Origin: Phytophthora colocasiae
Taxonomy: Eukaryota > Oomycota > Peronosporomycetes > Peronosporales > Peronosporaceae
Direction: 5' to 3'
Length of the DNA stretch: 64,000 nt
Assembly (NCBI GenBank): GCA_018806915.1
Contig: JAGKQI010000051.1
Location: 248,001-312,000 of the forward strand
Shown piece by piece: positions 10,469 to 21,078 of this stretch. The notes below the pieces were generated by a model. That model was not told the DNA's origin. It ran no database searches and was given only the letters and a program-made list of their open reading frames with translations. Every line of letters starts with the position of its first letter. The stretch's first letter is position 1. Both the position numbers and the translations under genes were made by a program.

Positions 10469-13151
10469 CGGGAGCCCAAGCGAGTGGAGCTCAACAGCCA
10501 TCGAAGGTCTGGTCAATGCCTTGCGTACACTCAGGCAGTAGCACAACAGTGGAAACACTATTAATCCGAGATCCGTGGACGGGCTTGAGCGCGGCCACCC
10601 TTTAAGTACGTGGGGGTGTATCTGTCACGGCCACCGTTGACAACGGCGTTGTCGAGTCTGCAACCTCTGTCTGCAACCTCTGAGATCTTAGGGATGGTCA
10701 ACAGATATCACGGTGGTCTCCGCTAAAGGTGATATCACTAGCTGTTCTTTGAGACTCTTCACAACCTGCAATAACTGAATTATTTAAAGGAATAGACACG
10801 ATATGGTATCGCAGGACCAGGGCCGATCACACCCGTACAAACACCAAAACGCCGCTCCGGCTCAGCAAGTTGCGCTGTGGAGAGATCAGGCCGGAAGTCG
10901 CGTGTACCAGACCAATCACATCGCTGAATGGAGGCGAGGCAACCGCCCCGTTTGGTTCAGATGTGCAAGCCCCAGCCGGATTCCTCCGACTCGCCGCGAC
11001 TCGCTGAGATGATCCACACGCCCATGCAGCGGCAATCTTACGCGGGATGATGACATGTCCACCGGTTAGCCCACGTTCCATAGTTGGTAGATATGCGCTA
11101 GGTACAGGAATCATCATCGGTCGAGAGCTTGAGCTCTACGTTGTGCTACATGTACTAGTCTGCGGGCTTGCTTTGGCGGCAGTGATTGACCTTGCAGGCT
11201 CCCCTCGGTCTGCACTTTGCGATAAACTTAGTCGGTCAAGCTACGGCGATTTGAACAGAGCCGGAAGAAATGAGCCAGGCGCGATTAAAGTACAGCAGCG
11301 TTTGAGTTCTGACGGTGCTGCTAATTGAACGGTACAATCCTGCGCGTCGGTCAGTCTTTTGGCGATGTCGAACTTCCTCAACCGTCGAAACGCTGCTGAA
11401 ATGCGTCAAGAAGCCTCCGAAAGGATCCTAAGCTCTACATCATATCCCAGGGCCCGCACACGCAAAACTGCTATTTCATGTACGTTGCAGCCAAGAGAGG
11501 CGATGCGCGACAAGTGGAACCTCGCACATCTGGGCAACGAGCAACCTCTGCGGACACGTCGAGACTCGGCTCAAGTAGCATCGACTGGAGGAAGGCACGT
11601 GCTCAGATGCGCGCAGAACTGCCAGGAGAGTCATCGACGGCGATCGTCTCGCGTTTACTGCCAGTAAATTACTGACGAGGCTCGAACCCGATCTCCCGAT
11701 CGTGTGGTACAGATCCGCTCATGTTTCTGTCGACGTGGGAGTGAGGCGGGCTCAACTGAAATTCCGGTCGGAGGTTTTTGGCGCAGTACTGTAGTGTGCA
11801 CGACTGGAGTTGATTCTTCATGCCGGTGGTGTCGCCTCCACCTTCAGAATGCAGTAAGTATTGCTGCGACTTTCAGCTCCGCCATTGCTAACTACTTAGG
11901 AATGCGGCTCTACGTCTTTAAGCTTGGAACACATTGTTATTTGTCGGTGATTGCTTCGCTCCTCGTCTCACAAAAGCGTAACCTGGTCGGTCGCTGCACC
12001 ACAAGCGGTCTATGCATCGCCAGCCCGCCGTAGTCGTACATGTACCAGGTACAGTATTAACTCTTTTTAATAGATGCAGTCGTTAGCATTATGAGAGGCC
12101 GGTTGCCAGTATTCGGCTGGGGATGGTAAAGTTGGTGTGCCGGAGTGACCAAAGCCTCTCCGCAAGCGATCACGGGTTTCGCCTCGTAGAACGAGTATGA
12201 ACCATTAGAACAAGCTGTCGAACCTCAAAGCGAGGTCTGCACGTAGCGAAGACGACAATTTCGCTTTACTCAGTTCACACTGTCAATCTAAGAATTTATT
12301 CATTCCATCGTCCTTGGAACTGTCAGAGGCGAGCATCACTTCACACAAGAGCCATCACGATATGCTTCATGCTGCATCAGAGAATACTCTTGGTAACTCG
12401 TCTCCAGTAACAACATTTAGGTCGGGCCTAACTGCGCTTTTGCACCAGACGACAGTGACGGTAGTGTTTCTGAAGTAGAAGACGAAGACAAATGCTGTTG
12501 GTCATCCCACCTTCCAACATCTCGCCAGAATATGCGGCAGTGCTCCAGTCCCGCCGTGCAGAAAGTAAGACCAGGATACGAGAATGATGAAGGCGGAGAA
12601 GACGAAGGACGAATAGCGAGATCCAGGGTGGCAAGCTTTAGCATGAACCTGCACTCTCAAGCTGCAGAACGACCCAGTACCAGTGGAGTCACACCAAGCA
12701 AGGATCAATCGCCATTTCCATTCTTTGAATCCTGCAAAGTGTTAGCAGTTCAAGATTCACAAAACGTCTTCGAGTTGTTTGGACACAACGATTCCTGTTT
12801 AAAAACAGCGATGAGCACAAGCGGCTCAATCATGATATCAACCAACTGCTAAGTGAGCGCGAGCAGCTTCTTCAGCGCATTGCTGCGATCGAACACATCA
12901 TCCATATTCAGCAGCAGCAACAACAGAATTGCCTCACATGAAATTATACATGTTCCATATCCTAGATTTCTTTCAGAACTCATCATACCACACGTCATGC
13001 ACCCGATAATAAATATCGGATAGACCAGTCAGAATAGGACATATCCGCTTCGCACGGCATTAGTTATACAGCGATCAATTTCATATTTATCTCAAGTTTG
13101 AGCCTTCACACGATCTGCACAAGTTGGTTAGGTGCTCCTTCGGCCTGTTCC
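10469..13151. other. Gene-poor region with a few weak signals
   Basis: No convincing gene body was found over most of this 2.7-kb stretch. Items seen: an 8-bp inverted repeat GATATCAC/GTGATATC (10704-10711 and 10729-10736), ~240 bp upstream of the oxidase-ZIP initiator, which could be a regulator site; and a tRNA B-box-like GGTTCGAGCC on the minus strand at 11678-11688 without a foldable tRNA around it. A possible terminal exon at 12746-12941 is listed separately. Confidence 0.4.
12746..12941 (+). other. Possible 3' exon encoding a coiled-coil tail
   Basis: After a 3' splice-like GTGTTAG the frame reads FTKRLRVVWTQRFLF, then a charged heptad-like stretch (EHKRLNHDINQLLSEREQLL) and a short poly-Gln run, and ends at TGA 12939-12941. 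The heptad pattern looks protein-like, but no upstream exon could be assembled and no family was recognised. It may be a gene relic. Confidence 0.25.
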
Positions 13152-13773
13152 TCACTTGTCTGTATTGGCAATGCACTTGTTCACGACCGTAAGTAAGTGC
13201 GAATTCTCCAGTGCAGCTGCCACACGCTCCTTGTCATTTAGCTGCTTGTTCACCGCCGCCTCGGACGAATGTGTGCCAGGTGTGATGAGGATGTCCACCT
13301 TGAAGCGCGAAGGCAGCGAGCGCAGAAGCTTCACACGGAGGCACAAACCGATCAGCGTCGCCATACTGCCGCCAAGTACACGAAATTGTGAGCAAGTTGG
13401 ATAAAGAAATACAATTGTGATATACTAACCTGCAGTGGGGAATAGTGGGCGTGAAGTAGATTTTGATGCGGGAGTTCGCGTCGTCCACGTGGATATTCTC
13501 GAGCGACATCACTTTGAGTTGTTCCAGCGTCAGCGGGTGCTCCGGGTCGTTGACGTGTCGAAGAATTTCTGTTCAGTATTCAAACAAATAACTGGTGTCA
13601 AACAATTTCCAACTTACGATATATTTTTCTACAGACGCACCGAAGACCTCGTCCGGCTCGAACGGGTCAGCGACATCCTCGTCAAGCGCAACGTCCACGT
13701 CGAATTTCTTGGGAGCGGGTGTAGCCACCGCGTACACTGTCGGGTTGGCGTTAATCTTCTCCTGGAGGCCCAT
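13152..13773 (-). CDS. MIP18/FAM96-type cytosolic Fe-S assembly factor (CIAO2B-like), 3 exons
   Basis: Exons at 13773-13641, 13568-13430 and 13365-13152, with GT-AG introns of 72 and 64 bp, give 161 residues from [11 protein letters not shown] to KCIANTDK. Diagnostic features are the acidic [10 protein letters not shown] stretch, [14 protein letters not shown] sequence (here [17 protein letters not shown]) and [22 protein letters not shown], the hallmark of the MIP18 family around the reactive Cys. By family knowledge it works with CIAO1 and MMS19 to deliver Fe-S clusters to cytosolic and nuclear proteins. Length matches the human homologue (~160). It lies in tandem downstream of the PP2C gene. 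Confidence 0.92.
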
Positions 13774-14112
13774 GCTGGTCTTTCTTCGGTCGAATTGATG
13801 AGTGACAGCAAACAAAGACCAAATCACAAATTTAAAGGTGTCAGTCTGTCTGGACTATTTTCTAGGTGTATAGTAAGTGTATATGTATACAGTGAACTGC
13901 CGAACCTCAAAGGATTCCTAGTCAGGCTGAATCAAACTTGCATCGACTTCAAAGCATCGCGTTTACAATACGGAGTTTACATCCAAGGATGCAGCCTCTC
14001 TCGCGTTAAATAACAGAATGTGGCTGCTTTGGCGAATTCAGCTACGGTTGGAATGGACAGGATGGCGGCGGACGCAGAGATTACCACAAAACTGATGAGG
14101 CACTTGACCACT

Positions 14113-15375
14113 TCAGGATACTCTGCCGCGGACGTCCACGACCATGACTGTCACATTGTCTAGTGTGCCGAGTTTAACAGCACGATCTGCTAGCATATTG
14201 GCCATTTCCTGAAGGTTCAGCCATGGATTGTTCCTGGAAGCACAAAACTGAGTGAGTTGGGACTTAACTTCATAGCACACAATTCTCTTTTCTTACCTAA
14301 TACAAGACGCCACTTGCTCGTTAGATAGTACGTCCCATAGGCCGTCGGAGGCCATGATGATGTACTCATCTTCGCGGTGAAGTTCGTGCACTGTGACCTC
14401 TGGGTCAGCGATGACGAGTTGGCTCAGTTCAGCGTCTCCAAATGCTCTCGCAACAGCCAATCGGCCGTTCACACGCGCCACTCCTTTCACATATAGCACC
14501 ATACCTCCATTCTCTTCAATCCGTTGCTTCTCCTGTTCGTTCGAGGCCTTGTGATCTGTGGTGAGCTGCGTCACCTGCGCTATTTTGTCTCTCTTGGCTA
14601 CCATAATGGCTCGACAGTCTCCAGTGTTACTCAGCACAAATGTGTTGCCTCGGATCAGCAATGTCACTGCTGTGGCACCTCCTTCGCAATGTCCGTCCTT
14701 TTCTCTTTTCAAGATCTCCTCATTAATCGCCATACTAGCGGAACGGCACGCCCCTGCCAAATCGCTTTTATACTCTGGAGCAGCAAGAATATACACGGGG
14801 AACAGCAACGCCAGCAGTGACGAAGCTCTCGCCCCTCCGTGTCCATCATAGACGCCAAAGAACTGCGTGTCCTCATTGACTCGCAAGTGTTTCAGCAAAT
14901 TGCGGACCTTGAGCGCGGGCGCGCGTCCTTCCACCACAAAGTTCTCCAGCACTCTCTGCTTCAGCAGATCTCCGAAGAACGAGGGCACAGCACGTGGAGC
15001 CACCTCCAACAGCCCTCGACCATAGAGATCAAGGTTGTCAATAGCTCGGAAGCGGTCCTCATTGCCCAGGCGAGCGCCGTTGCGCGTACACACATCGAAC
15101 CTGTGCGACTTGTGCATGTTGAAGGAGATCACGGGGTCCACCGCGCCAATGGCCGCGATCTCTGTGCGGCCAGAAGTGCGACGCAAGGACGCGGCAGATG
15201 CCGAGCCACCCCGCGAGCTCTGCACGGGCGCGTGGCTGGGCTGTTCAGTGCCCACGGACACGGCCGAGGACCGGCGTAGTAAACGCGCCAGATGACGCCC
15301 GAAGAAGCTCGAGCGCTCGGACTTGGCGAAGTCCTCGGAACCAATGACGCTGCGACGAGGGCCTCCGAGAAGCAT
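14113..15375 (-). CDS. PP2C-family (PPM) serine/threonine protein phosphatase, 2 exons
   Basis: Exon 1 is 15375-14297 and exon 2 is 14233-14113; the intron GTAAGA...CCAG is 63 bp. The product is 399 residues. PPM motifs appear in order: GNEDRF (E106, D107), FFGVYDGHGG (D177), NTGDCRAIM, ENGGMV, RLAVARAFGD, ASDGLWD (D344) and DNVTVMVVD at the end. These Asp residues bind the catalytic Mn/Mg pair. A ~55-residue insertion between NED and DGHGG is longer than usual. The Arg/Ser-rich N-terminus (RRSVIGSEDFAKSERSS) could be a regulatory or targeting region. The start at ATG 15375 is chosen because the longer frame begins only at a TTG. The substrate is unknown. Confidence 0.92.
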
Positions 15376-15630
15376 CAATAACACAGGCGAGGAAGCGCGG
15401 CGAAGTGCTCTGCACACAGCGGTCGGGCTTGTATTATGGCCTTTGAGCTGCAACAGCAACAGGTGCAAGGGTGCGGTGCAACAAGTCGTGAGCCACAAAA
15501 AGTGCCCTAAACACTGTTCATTTTCTACACACAGTCATCCGACTATTTTTGGGGCTGACATGTAAAGCAAAATGGCTACATTTTTTTTTTTTCTGTGACG
15601 TGGGCAGCTTAACCGAAGAAGTGAACACGG

Positions 15631-16473
15631 TCACTTTGCAGCGTCTGGCTGCTGGTCTGGACGAGAGCTCACGAACGCCGGCAGCTGCTCCAATTCGCCC
15701 ACCACGCGCGAGATCGTCGGGTACTTGTCCAGGATCACGTTGCAGATGCGCGCGTTGTTTACCTGCGGGAGCAGATACACGTCCGCCAAGGTCACTTCGT
15801 CACCCACGCAGTAACGGCCGGCGCAACGCGTCAATTCTTCCTCAAAGGTTTGAAGTCCTCGCTCAATCCATAGTTTGTTCCAAGCCACAACCAACACTTG
15901 GCGCTCCTCGGGAGTGGCGGGTGACTGCAAGTCAGCGACCTATTACAAGCAAATTAGTAGGCATTTTTGTTCGTGGCTGGAAAATCTTCCAGGTGCGAGC
16001 TGATTTACACTAGATTCCTCATTTCTAGCTTCTTTTATCCTGGATATTACCTTGCCGGACAAACCCATGCTCTGAGCTGGCTGGGTGTCGCAGCCAATGA
16101 TCCCGCACAAGTTGCGCACCTGCGCCCGCTCGAGAAGGCCACTCGGCAGTAGCGGTTTCTCCGAGTAGGCCTCTTCCAAGTACTCAAGAATTGCGCCGGA
16201 CTGGGCCATCGCATACCCATCCACTAACAGTGCTGGCACACGCTGTAGTAAGGGAACGGCAGGTTAGACTATCGATGCGTGTGCTTACGATGTGGAGCGA
16301 CGTACCTGATTGGGATTTAACTTTCGAAACGCGCCTTGCCGCTGTTGACCGCCGCCCGCCGCTCGCAGATCCACTGGGTGGTAGTTGTAGTTGATGCCTT
16401 TCCACGCCAATGCGATGCGAACGCGCCAGGAGCAGCTACTCTGCCAGTAGCTGAACAGCTCGAGCTTTGGCAT
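15631..16473 (-). CDS. Zeta-class glutathione transferase / maleylacetoacetate isomerase, 3 exons
   Basis: Exons at 16473-16306, 16242-16051 and 15939-15631, with GT-AG introns of 63 and 111 bp, give 222 residues. The N-terminal thioredoxin-fold domain has the zeta signature [11 protein letters not shown], the cis-Pro segment RVPALLVDG and the GSH gamma-Glu motif [12 protein letters not shown]. The C-terminal helical domain has [18 protein letters not shown]. The family isomerises maleylacetoacetate to fumarylacetoacetate in tyrosine breakdown and can also dechlorinate small acids. Length matches the human enzyme (216). It is divergent from the gene at 16848, with an initiator motif upstream. 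Confidence 0.93.
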
Positions 16474-16510
16474 GGATATTGTGTGCGGATACCGTTGCTA
16501 TGTGCTGAAG

Positions 16511-16526
16511 AAATCAGGAAATGAGG
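16511..16526 (-). promoter_or_regulatory. Initiator-like motif upstream of the GST gene
   Basis: On the minus strand CCTCATTTCCTGATTT resembles the oomycete initiator (two mismatches). It lies ~40-55 bp upstream of the ATG at 16473, the usual distance. Confidence 0.45.
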
Positions 16527-16847
16527 CAGCAGATTGTTCCGAACGAATTGTCCAGGATTGATGCTAGCAAGCAACCCCACGTCGAGGGACCTTCACTCTA
16601 TGGTGCTTGTCGCAATCAATCGCACCGCAGGCTGTGCATGCAACTTGTACAATATCTATTGTGAAGGTTTCATAAACGGCATTCTACCAACAAAGCTCTC
16701 CTTGGACTGCATTTAATAAATTATAATGCGGCTAGTGTCGAGTGCCATCTGACCACTACTTGCACACTTCAATATGCAGTCCCGCTCCGCTAACTAACTA
16801 CTAACTACCTGGGGAAGTTCCGCCATCGCTTGATCAACCTGATCGCT

Positions 16848-19175
16848 ATGGCGACTGCCAAAATGCACCTAGCAACTTCAACATTGGACGACCATCGGAA
16901 AGACAAGAGTATGTGTGCCACACCACGACCTTTCATTAGATCCAAATCAAAAAGATACGAATCAAAAATGACACGCTGGTCCTTGTTCGTCCAAGTGCTG
17001 TTGCTCTCCCTGCAGGCTGTAGCCCTCCTTCACACTGTTACCCAGGGATGCTCACAGCTGAAAATCCCTCCTGCCAACGTGGAGTATGCACTACTGCATA
17101 TCGACTCCTTCAATGCCGTGGAGGACATGGGGAATATTGCTTGTGAGTCCTTTCGGGTGCCGAGATACAAGTGCAGCAGCGTGAAGAAGGAGATACTAGA
17201 TACAATGACAGAAATGGCTCAACTAGCCATTCGAGAAGCTGTTGTGAATGTGTCGTTGGATCGTTCGCTGGCCTACGATGTCTGGGTAGTCGACGAAGCC
17301 ACGGGGGAACCGGTCAAGGCCCCCGAGCCGATTGTGATCTACCCAGAACAACCGTTGGCTGATACAATGTTGGAGTATTGCAGACATTTCAAGCTGGATA
17401 ACCAGAGCTGCGAACGTGGTGTTGCTGGTATTAGCGATCTGTTAGCGAGGGATTGGGGCTGCAACGACCAAATAGACGAAGCGAAGGAATTCGTGGAGAT
17501 TCCAGTCATACTCGACCAACAAAAATACCAAATCAAATTGGACGTCTCGAATAACGGGGCAGTCGATGCACTGAGATTCTGCATGGAGAAGAATTTTGAT
17601 ACTGAAGCATGCGCAATTTTCATGCGCGCCGTTCGAGAACAAGTACAAGCAAAAAACGCTAAGCACGACGACAGCCACAGGGACGATAAAGCACACAAGA
17701 ATACAGGGCGACGACGTCGACTTCGAGTGAATAGCCCTAGTAATACTCGCCTATATCCGAGTGCTGATCGCATTTATGTTAAAGTGGACTGGGAGCAGGA
17801 TGTCCAAGGTCCCGACGAGGACATCGTTTCAGAGGAAATCTGTCTCCATGTGGACTATTTAACCGAGCCGGAAACTTGTTTTCAAGTTCCTCAAACTGAT
17901 CCTCTTTTTTTCAACCGGAACACACAGGAAGGTTATCATGTAATTCACTTCACGAGTAGAAATGGCGAGATTTTGGCTGCCACAACATTTCAGGTTGTGA
18001 TTCCCACGATCAAATTGGATGAGATATCCACGGCAGCGGTTGAAGCGAGCGGTAATACCAGCAGGTATTTGGTGGCAACGATCCGCACGACACACTTTAA
18101 TCTGTTTGATCCTGAATTCCGCGTTTGCGTGTTGCTCGACGATTTCTTCGACTGCTTGAACTCTGAATGGATGACTCTGGGTGAGAACGACGAAGAATCT
18201 ACAGATCAAAGCGTAGCTTTCCAAGCGCTTGTGGATCATGTCCCATTCAATGGTCCCGATGACCATAGGATAACCCTCCTGCTTCTCACACGAAATAACA
18301 AGGCAGTGTATCTATCGCACACGACGATCTTCCGAGCTCCGCCGACAATTAACCCTCCAAGCATTACGTCAAGGCTTCACGTGCTAGATCCAAGACTTCA
18401 CACCCCTCAACGGCCTAAAGTTTGTCCAAAGCAACTTCTGTCAACGGATCTGCGGTGGATCTGCGATCTTTGGCGTCACGAATGGGGAGCCTACTCGCAA
18501 AATGGAGAGGATGGAATCATTCACAGTATTTTTCATAATATTGGCACGAAGGGCAAATCTTACGTCGAATTTGGTACTGAGAATGGTCAGGAATGCAACA
18601 CACGCCTCCTCCGAGAGGTTCACCACTGGACTGGACTGCTGATGGATTCGAGGTTCGAGGACGAGAGCATCGAGTTGCACCGCGAGTTTATCACCCGCGA
18701 GAACTTCATGCCGCTGCTTACTGAAAAATACTCAAAACTCGTCCCTCGAGACCTCGATCTGTTGTCGATCGACGTGGATTTCAACGATTTCTGGCTGCTT
18801 AGCGCTGTTGATCTGACGCGCGTGTCCCCTCGTGTGGTGGTAGTGGAAGTTAACAGTCATATTCCAGCGTCAGAGGCTCGAACGGTGAAATATGATGACA
18901 GTGACGATGGCAGCGGAGGTTGGGACGGTTGGTCGTCGTACTTCGGTGGTAGTGTGGCTGCTTTCCATCGTTGGGGAGCTCTCAATGGATACTCGATGCT
19001 GTACTGTGAATCGCACGGTGTCAACTGTTTCCTCGTTCGTAATGATGTTCTTGGAGATGTGAACGTGTCGGCACTGCTTGGTCCAGAACAACTGCAAGCC
19101 CCGCCTAATTTCTTTGGTCAAGGTTGGGAATACCCAGATGCGTGGAGGCCTCACCACAAGTGGGTGTGGGTTTGA
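16848..19175 (+). CDS. Membrane-anchored protein with C-terminal FkbM-like methyltransferase domain
   Basis: 775 residues from ATG 16848; the frame extends upstream only to a TTG. Residues 44-62 form a single hydrophobic segment after a basic stretch (RSKSKRYESK), suggesting a type II signal anchor. If translation starts at Met41 it would be a cleaved signal peptide. The middle ~450 residues are Cys-rich and of unknown family. The C-terminal ~250 residues look like an FkbM-type methyltransferase: YSQNGEDGII, the SAM-loop-like YVEFGTENGQECNT, GLLMDSRFED and LLSIDVDFNDFW. Such proteins usually act on sugars or lipids in the secretory pathway. The substrate here is unknown and activity is inferred only. 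No intron was seen. Confidence 0.75.
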   Translation: MATAKMHLATSTLDDHRKDKSMCATPRPFIRSKSKRYESKMTRWSLFVQVLLLSLQAVALLHTVTQGCSQLKIPPANVEYALLHIDSFNAVEDMGNIACESFRVPRYKCSSVKKEILDTMTEMAQLAIREAVVNVSLDRSLAYDVWVVDEATGEPVKAPEPIVIYPEQPLADTMLEYCRHFKLDNQSCERGVAGISDLLARDWGCNDQIDEAKEFVEIPVILDQQKYQIKLDVSNNGAVDALRFCMEKNFDTEACAIFMRAVREQVQAKNAKHDDSHRDDKAHKNTGRRRRLRVNSPSNTRLYPSADRIYVKVDWEQDVQGPDEDIVSEEICLHVDYLTEPETCFQVPQTDPLFFNRNTQEGYHVIHFTSRNGEILAATTFQVVIPTIKLDEISTAAVEASGNTSRYLVATIRTTHFNLFDPEFRVCVLLDDFFDCLNSEWMTLGENDEESTDQSVAFQALVDHVPFNGPDDHRITLLLLTRNNKAVYLSHTTIFRAPPTINPPSITSRLHVLDPRLHTPQRPKVCPKQLLSTDLRWICDLWRHEWGAYSQNGEDGIIHSIFHNIGTKGKSYVEFGTENGQECNTRLLREVHHWTGLLMDSRFEDESIELHREFITRENFMPLLTEKYSKLVPRDLDLLSIDVDFNDFWLLSAVDLTRVSPRVVVVEVNSHIPASEARTVKYDDSDDGSGGWDGWSSYFGGSVAAFHRWGALNGYSMLYCESHGVNCFLVRNDVLGDVNVSALLGPEQLQAPPNFFGQGWEYPDAWRPHHKWVWV

Positions 19176-19231
19176 GCAGTAAGAATCGCGAACTTCATGT
19201 ACTGAATTCATTTTTCTATAGCTGTTTTTGG

Positions 19232-20785
19232 TTATCCACGGTTCACTTTGACCAGGACACTGGCACAGCAGGTACTAGTCTCGATTACCCACTTGTCCTC
19301 TTCTGTATCGCCTCCACCTGTGTAGAAGTCCACAATCCGAAGAAATACCTGACGCTGATCCGTAATAGCACGCTCTACAACTTTGACAAGAGCCCCGCAA
19401 GGAACACGCCCAACTGGTGGAGCTGCTAGCTCTGGTTCTATGCGGACTGGAGCACCCGAGTCTTGTACACAGCGGTAAGCCTCGGTTCTAGGCGTAGTTG
19501 CTGATGATACCCACGGACCTTCCACTTCGTTGAGCACAGACTCGTTATCTAGCGAGCGTTCGACGACCCACACTGCACCATCAAAGTATCGTTCGTGTAA
19601 TCTCAGGAAGACGACTCCATCGGGATCCACTGTGGACTCGACCACTTCGACCACATCTCCATACAGAACATAACCTAGCTCTGACATCTCCAGATCCGCT
19701 TGAGCACGAACCTTGCAGCCTTCTACCACACAACGAAAAAATCTGCTCGCTCGATCTCTTCCTTTGTCGCAGACGAACGGGCCATTATGCGGCTCCAGCA
19801 GAATTTCATTGCGGAGGGAGCGACAGGGAACCCACGCCTCCTTAATTTGCCTCTCAATACCTTCTTCCTCTTTACTGGACACTTTTGTTTCATCTCGTAC
19901 GACAACACTGGGAAGAAAGGGTCCCTCTAGTCTCACCATTGGGTCGCCTTGTTCATTGCAAATTGGTGCAGTGCCACGAAACACACGTCCTAAAAGGATG
20001 CAACCAAGCAAAGGGGACGCAATGTTGTGCTTTATGCGCACTGATACTCCTCCACTTTTGCCACGATGACATACGCGGTAGTATTGGTCGAAGCTCCATT
20101 TACCTGATGGAAACCAGCGTGATCCAGTTACTCAATTGGTATCAATCGTCAATAGAAACAACATCCGTCTATCAACTTACTTGCAACATGCGCTGGCGAA
20201 GCAGAAGCCGCACGCTCGAGTTCCTCCACACACTTTTTACACTTGGGGTCCAGCAATTGAGCCTGTCGCTTGGAGAAACTCGTCTTTGGCAGACTTTGGA
20301 AGCACTGGACACAGCGTTTAAGTCGTGGTTGAGCTTTTCCTTCCACCTGCGCTTTGTCCACGCATGCCTTACACTTGCTGTGGCAGCTGCATGTTAGAAT
20401 TCCGTATTAAATTCCATTGCAACATGTTAACTTACGCTTCCGGTTTCAATTGTTGATGGCGAGAAAAGGACTTGAAAGCTAGCGATCGGTTGCATTCAAT
20501 GCACACACGGCGCTCCTGCTCCGCATTAAGAGTCCGGTTTCTTGTTGGGTCTCGTGCCTTGAACTCCTCTACGCAGCGTTTGCATTTACTACAGCACACG
20601 AATGCACAAACAATGAGTGTCAAGCAACTCCGAAAGTCGATCGATTCTGTTGCGTACGGGTTCAAATTCAATTGCTGCTGACGCGAGAAACCACCCACAG
20701 GTACTAAGCACCCGCAAGAAGTGCAGAGGCAGTCGCCCATGAGCGCCTGGGCTCTTCCGCCAGCGATTCGCGTCCCATGCTCCAT
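19232..20785 (-). CDS. Protein with three tandem Stc1-like zinc modules and SH3-like C-terminus, 4 exons
   Basis: Exons at 20785-20658, 20588-20436, 20377-20181 and 20103-19232 (introns 69, 58 and 77 bp) join to 449 residues. Three repeats each have CxxC, then FSRxQQL, then P-x(0-2)-KCKxC: C21/C24...C45/C48, C72/C75...C96/C99 and C116/C119...C140/C143. This is the pattern of the Stc1 domain, which in fission yeast links RNAi to heterochromatin. The first two introns sit at the same place within a module, just before the second Cys pair, pointing to exon duplication. The C-terminal ~230 residues hold two or three SH3-like beta segments (GDVVEVVES...VFLRLHERY...WVVE). Function is unproven. It is divergent from the MTHFR gene, and its stop is 57 bp from the stop of the convergent gene at 16848. 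Confidence 0.75.
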
Positions 20786-21078
20786 GGTCCTCCAGCAGAT
20801 CCTATTGGCGATGCAAGGTCATCACACGTACAGTAGCATCGTAACCATTTCTAAAAAGACGTAATATATTTCAAACTCATTAACTACAGGTTATTATATT
20901 ATAGAGTAAATTAAATACGGGTTTTTTTATTTAACCTATTCAACTTCGTAATTTATCGATTTTCATGATGAGTGGAAGACCATTCCTGTTCATAGCCGTG
21001 AGTGACTGCCAGCCATCGACCTCAGTCTGGAATTATCTCCCCAATTGGAACTTGTACGAGTAGAGGGACCCAGGGAAG

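Noticed and set aside
10414..10494. N-terminal extension of the oxidase-ZIP protein from the TTG at 10494
   Set aside because: No ATG is present, the extension has no signal-like character, and an initiator motif lies inside it. Similar TTG or GTG extensions of the PP2C, Rtf2 and argininosuccinate synthase frames were trimmed for the same reason.
11359..11667. Plus-strand frames of ~100 codons in the gene-poor region
   Set aside because: There is no domain, no codon-bias change, no initiator motif and no splice-linked neighbours; they look like random open frames.
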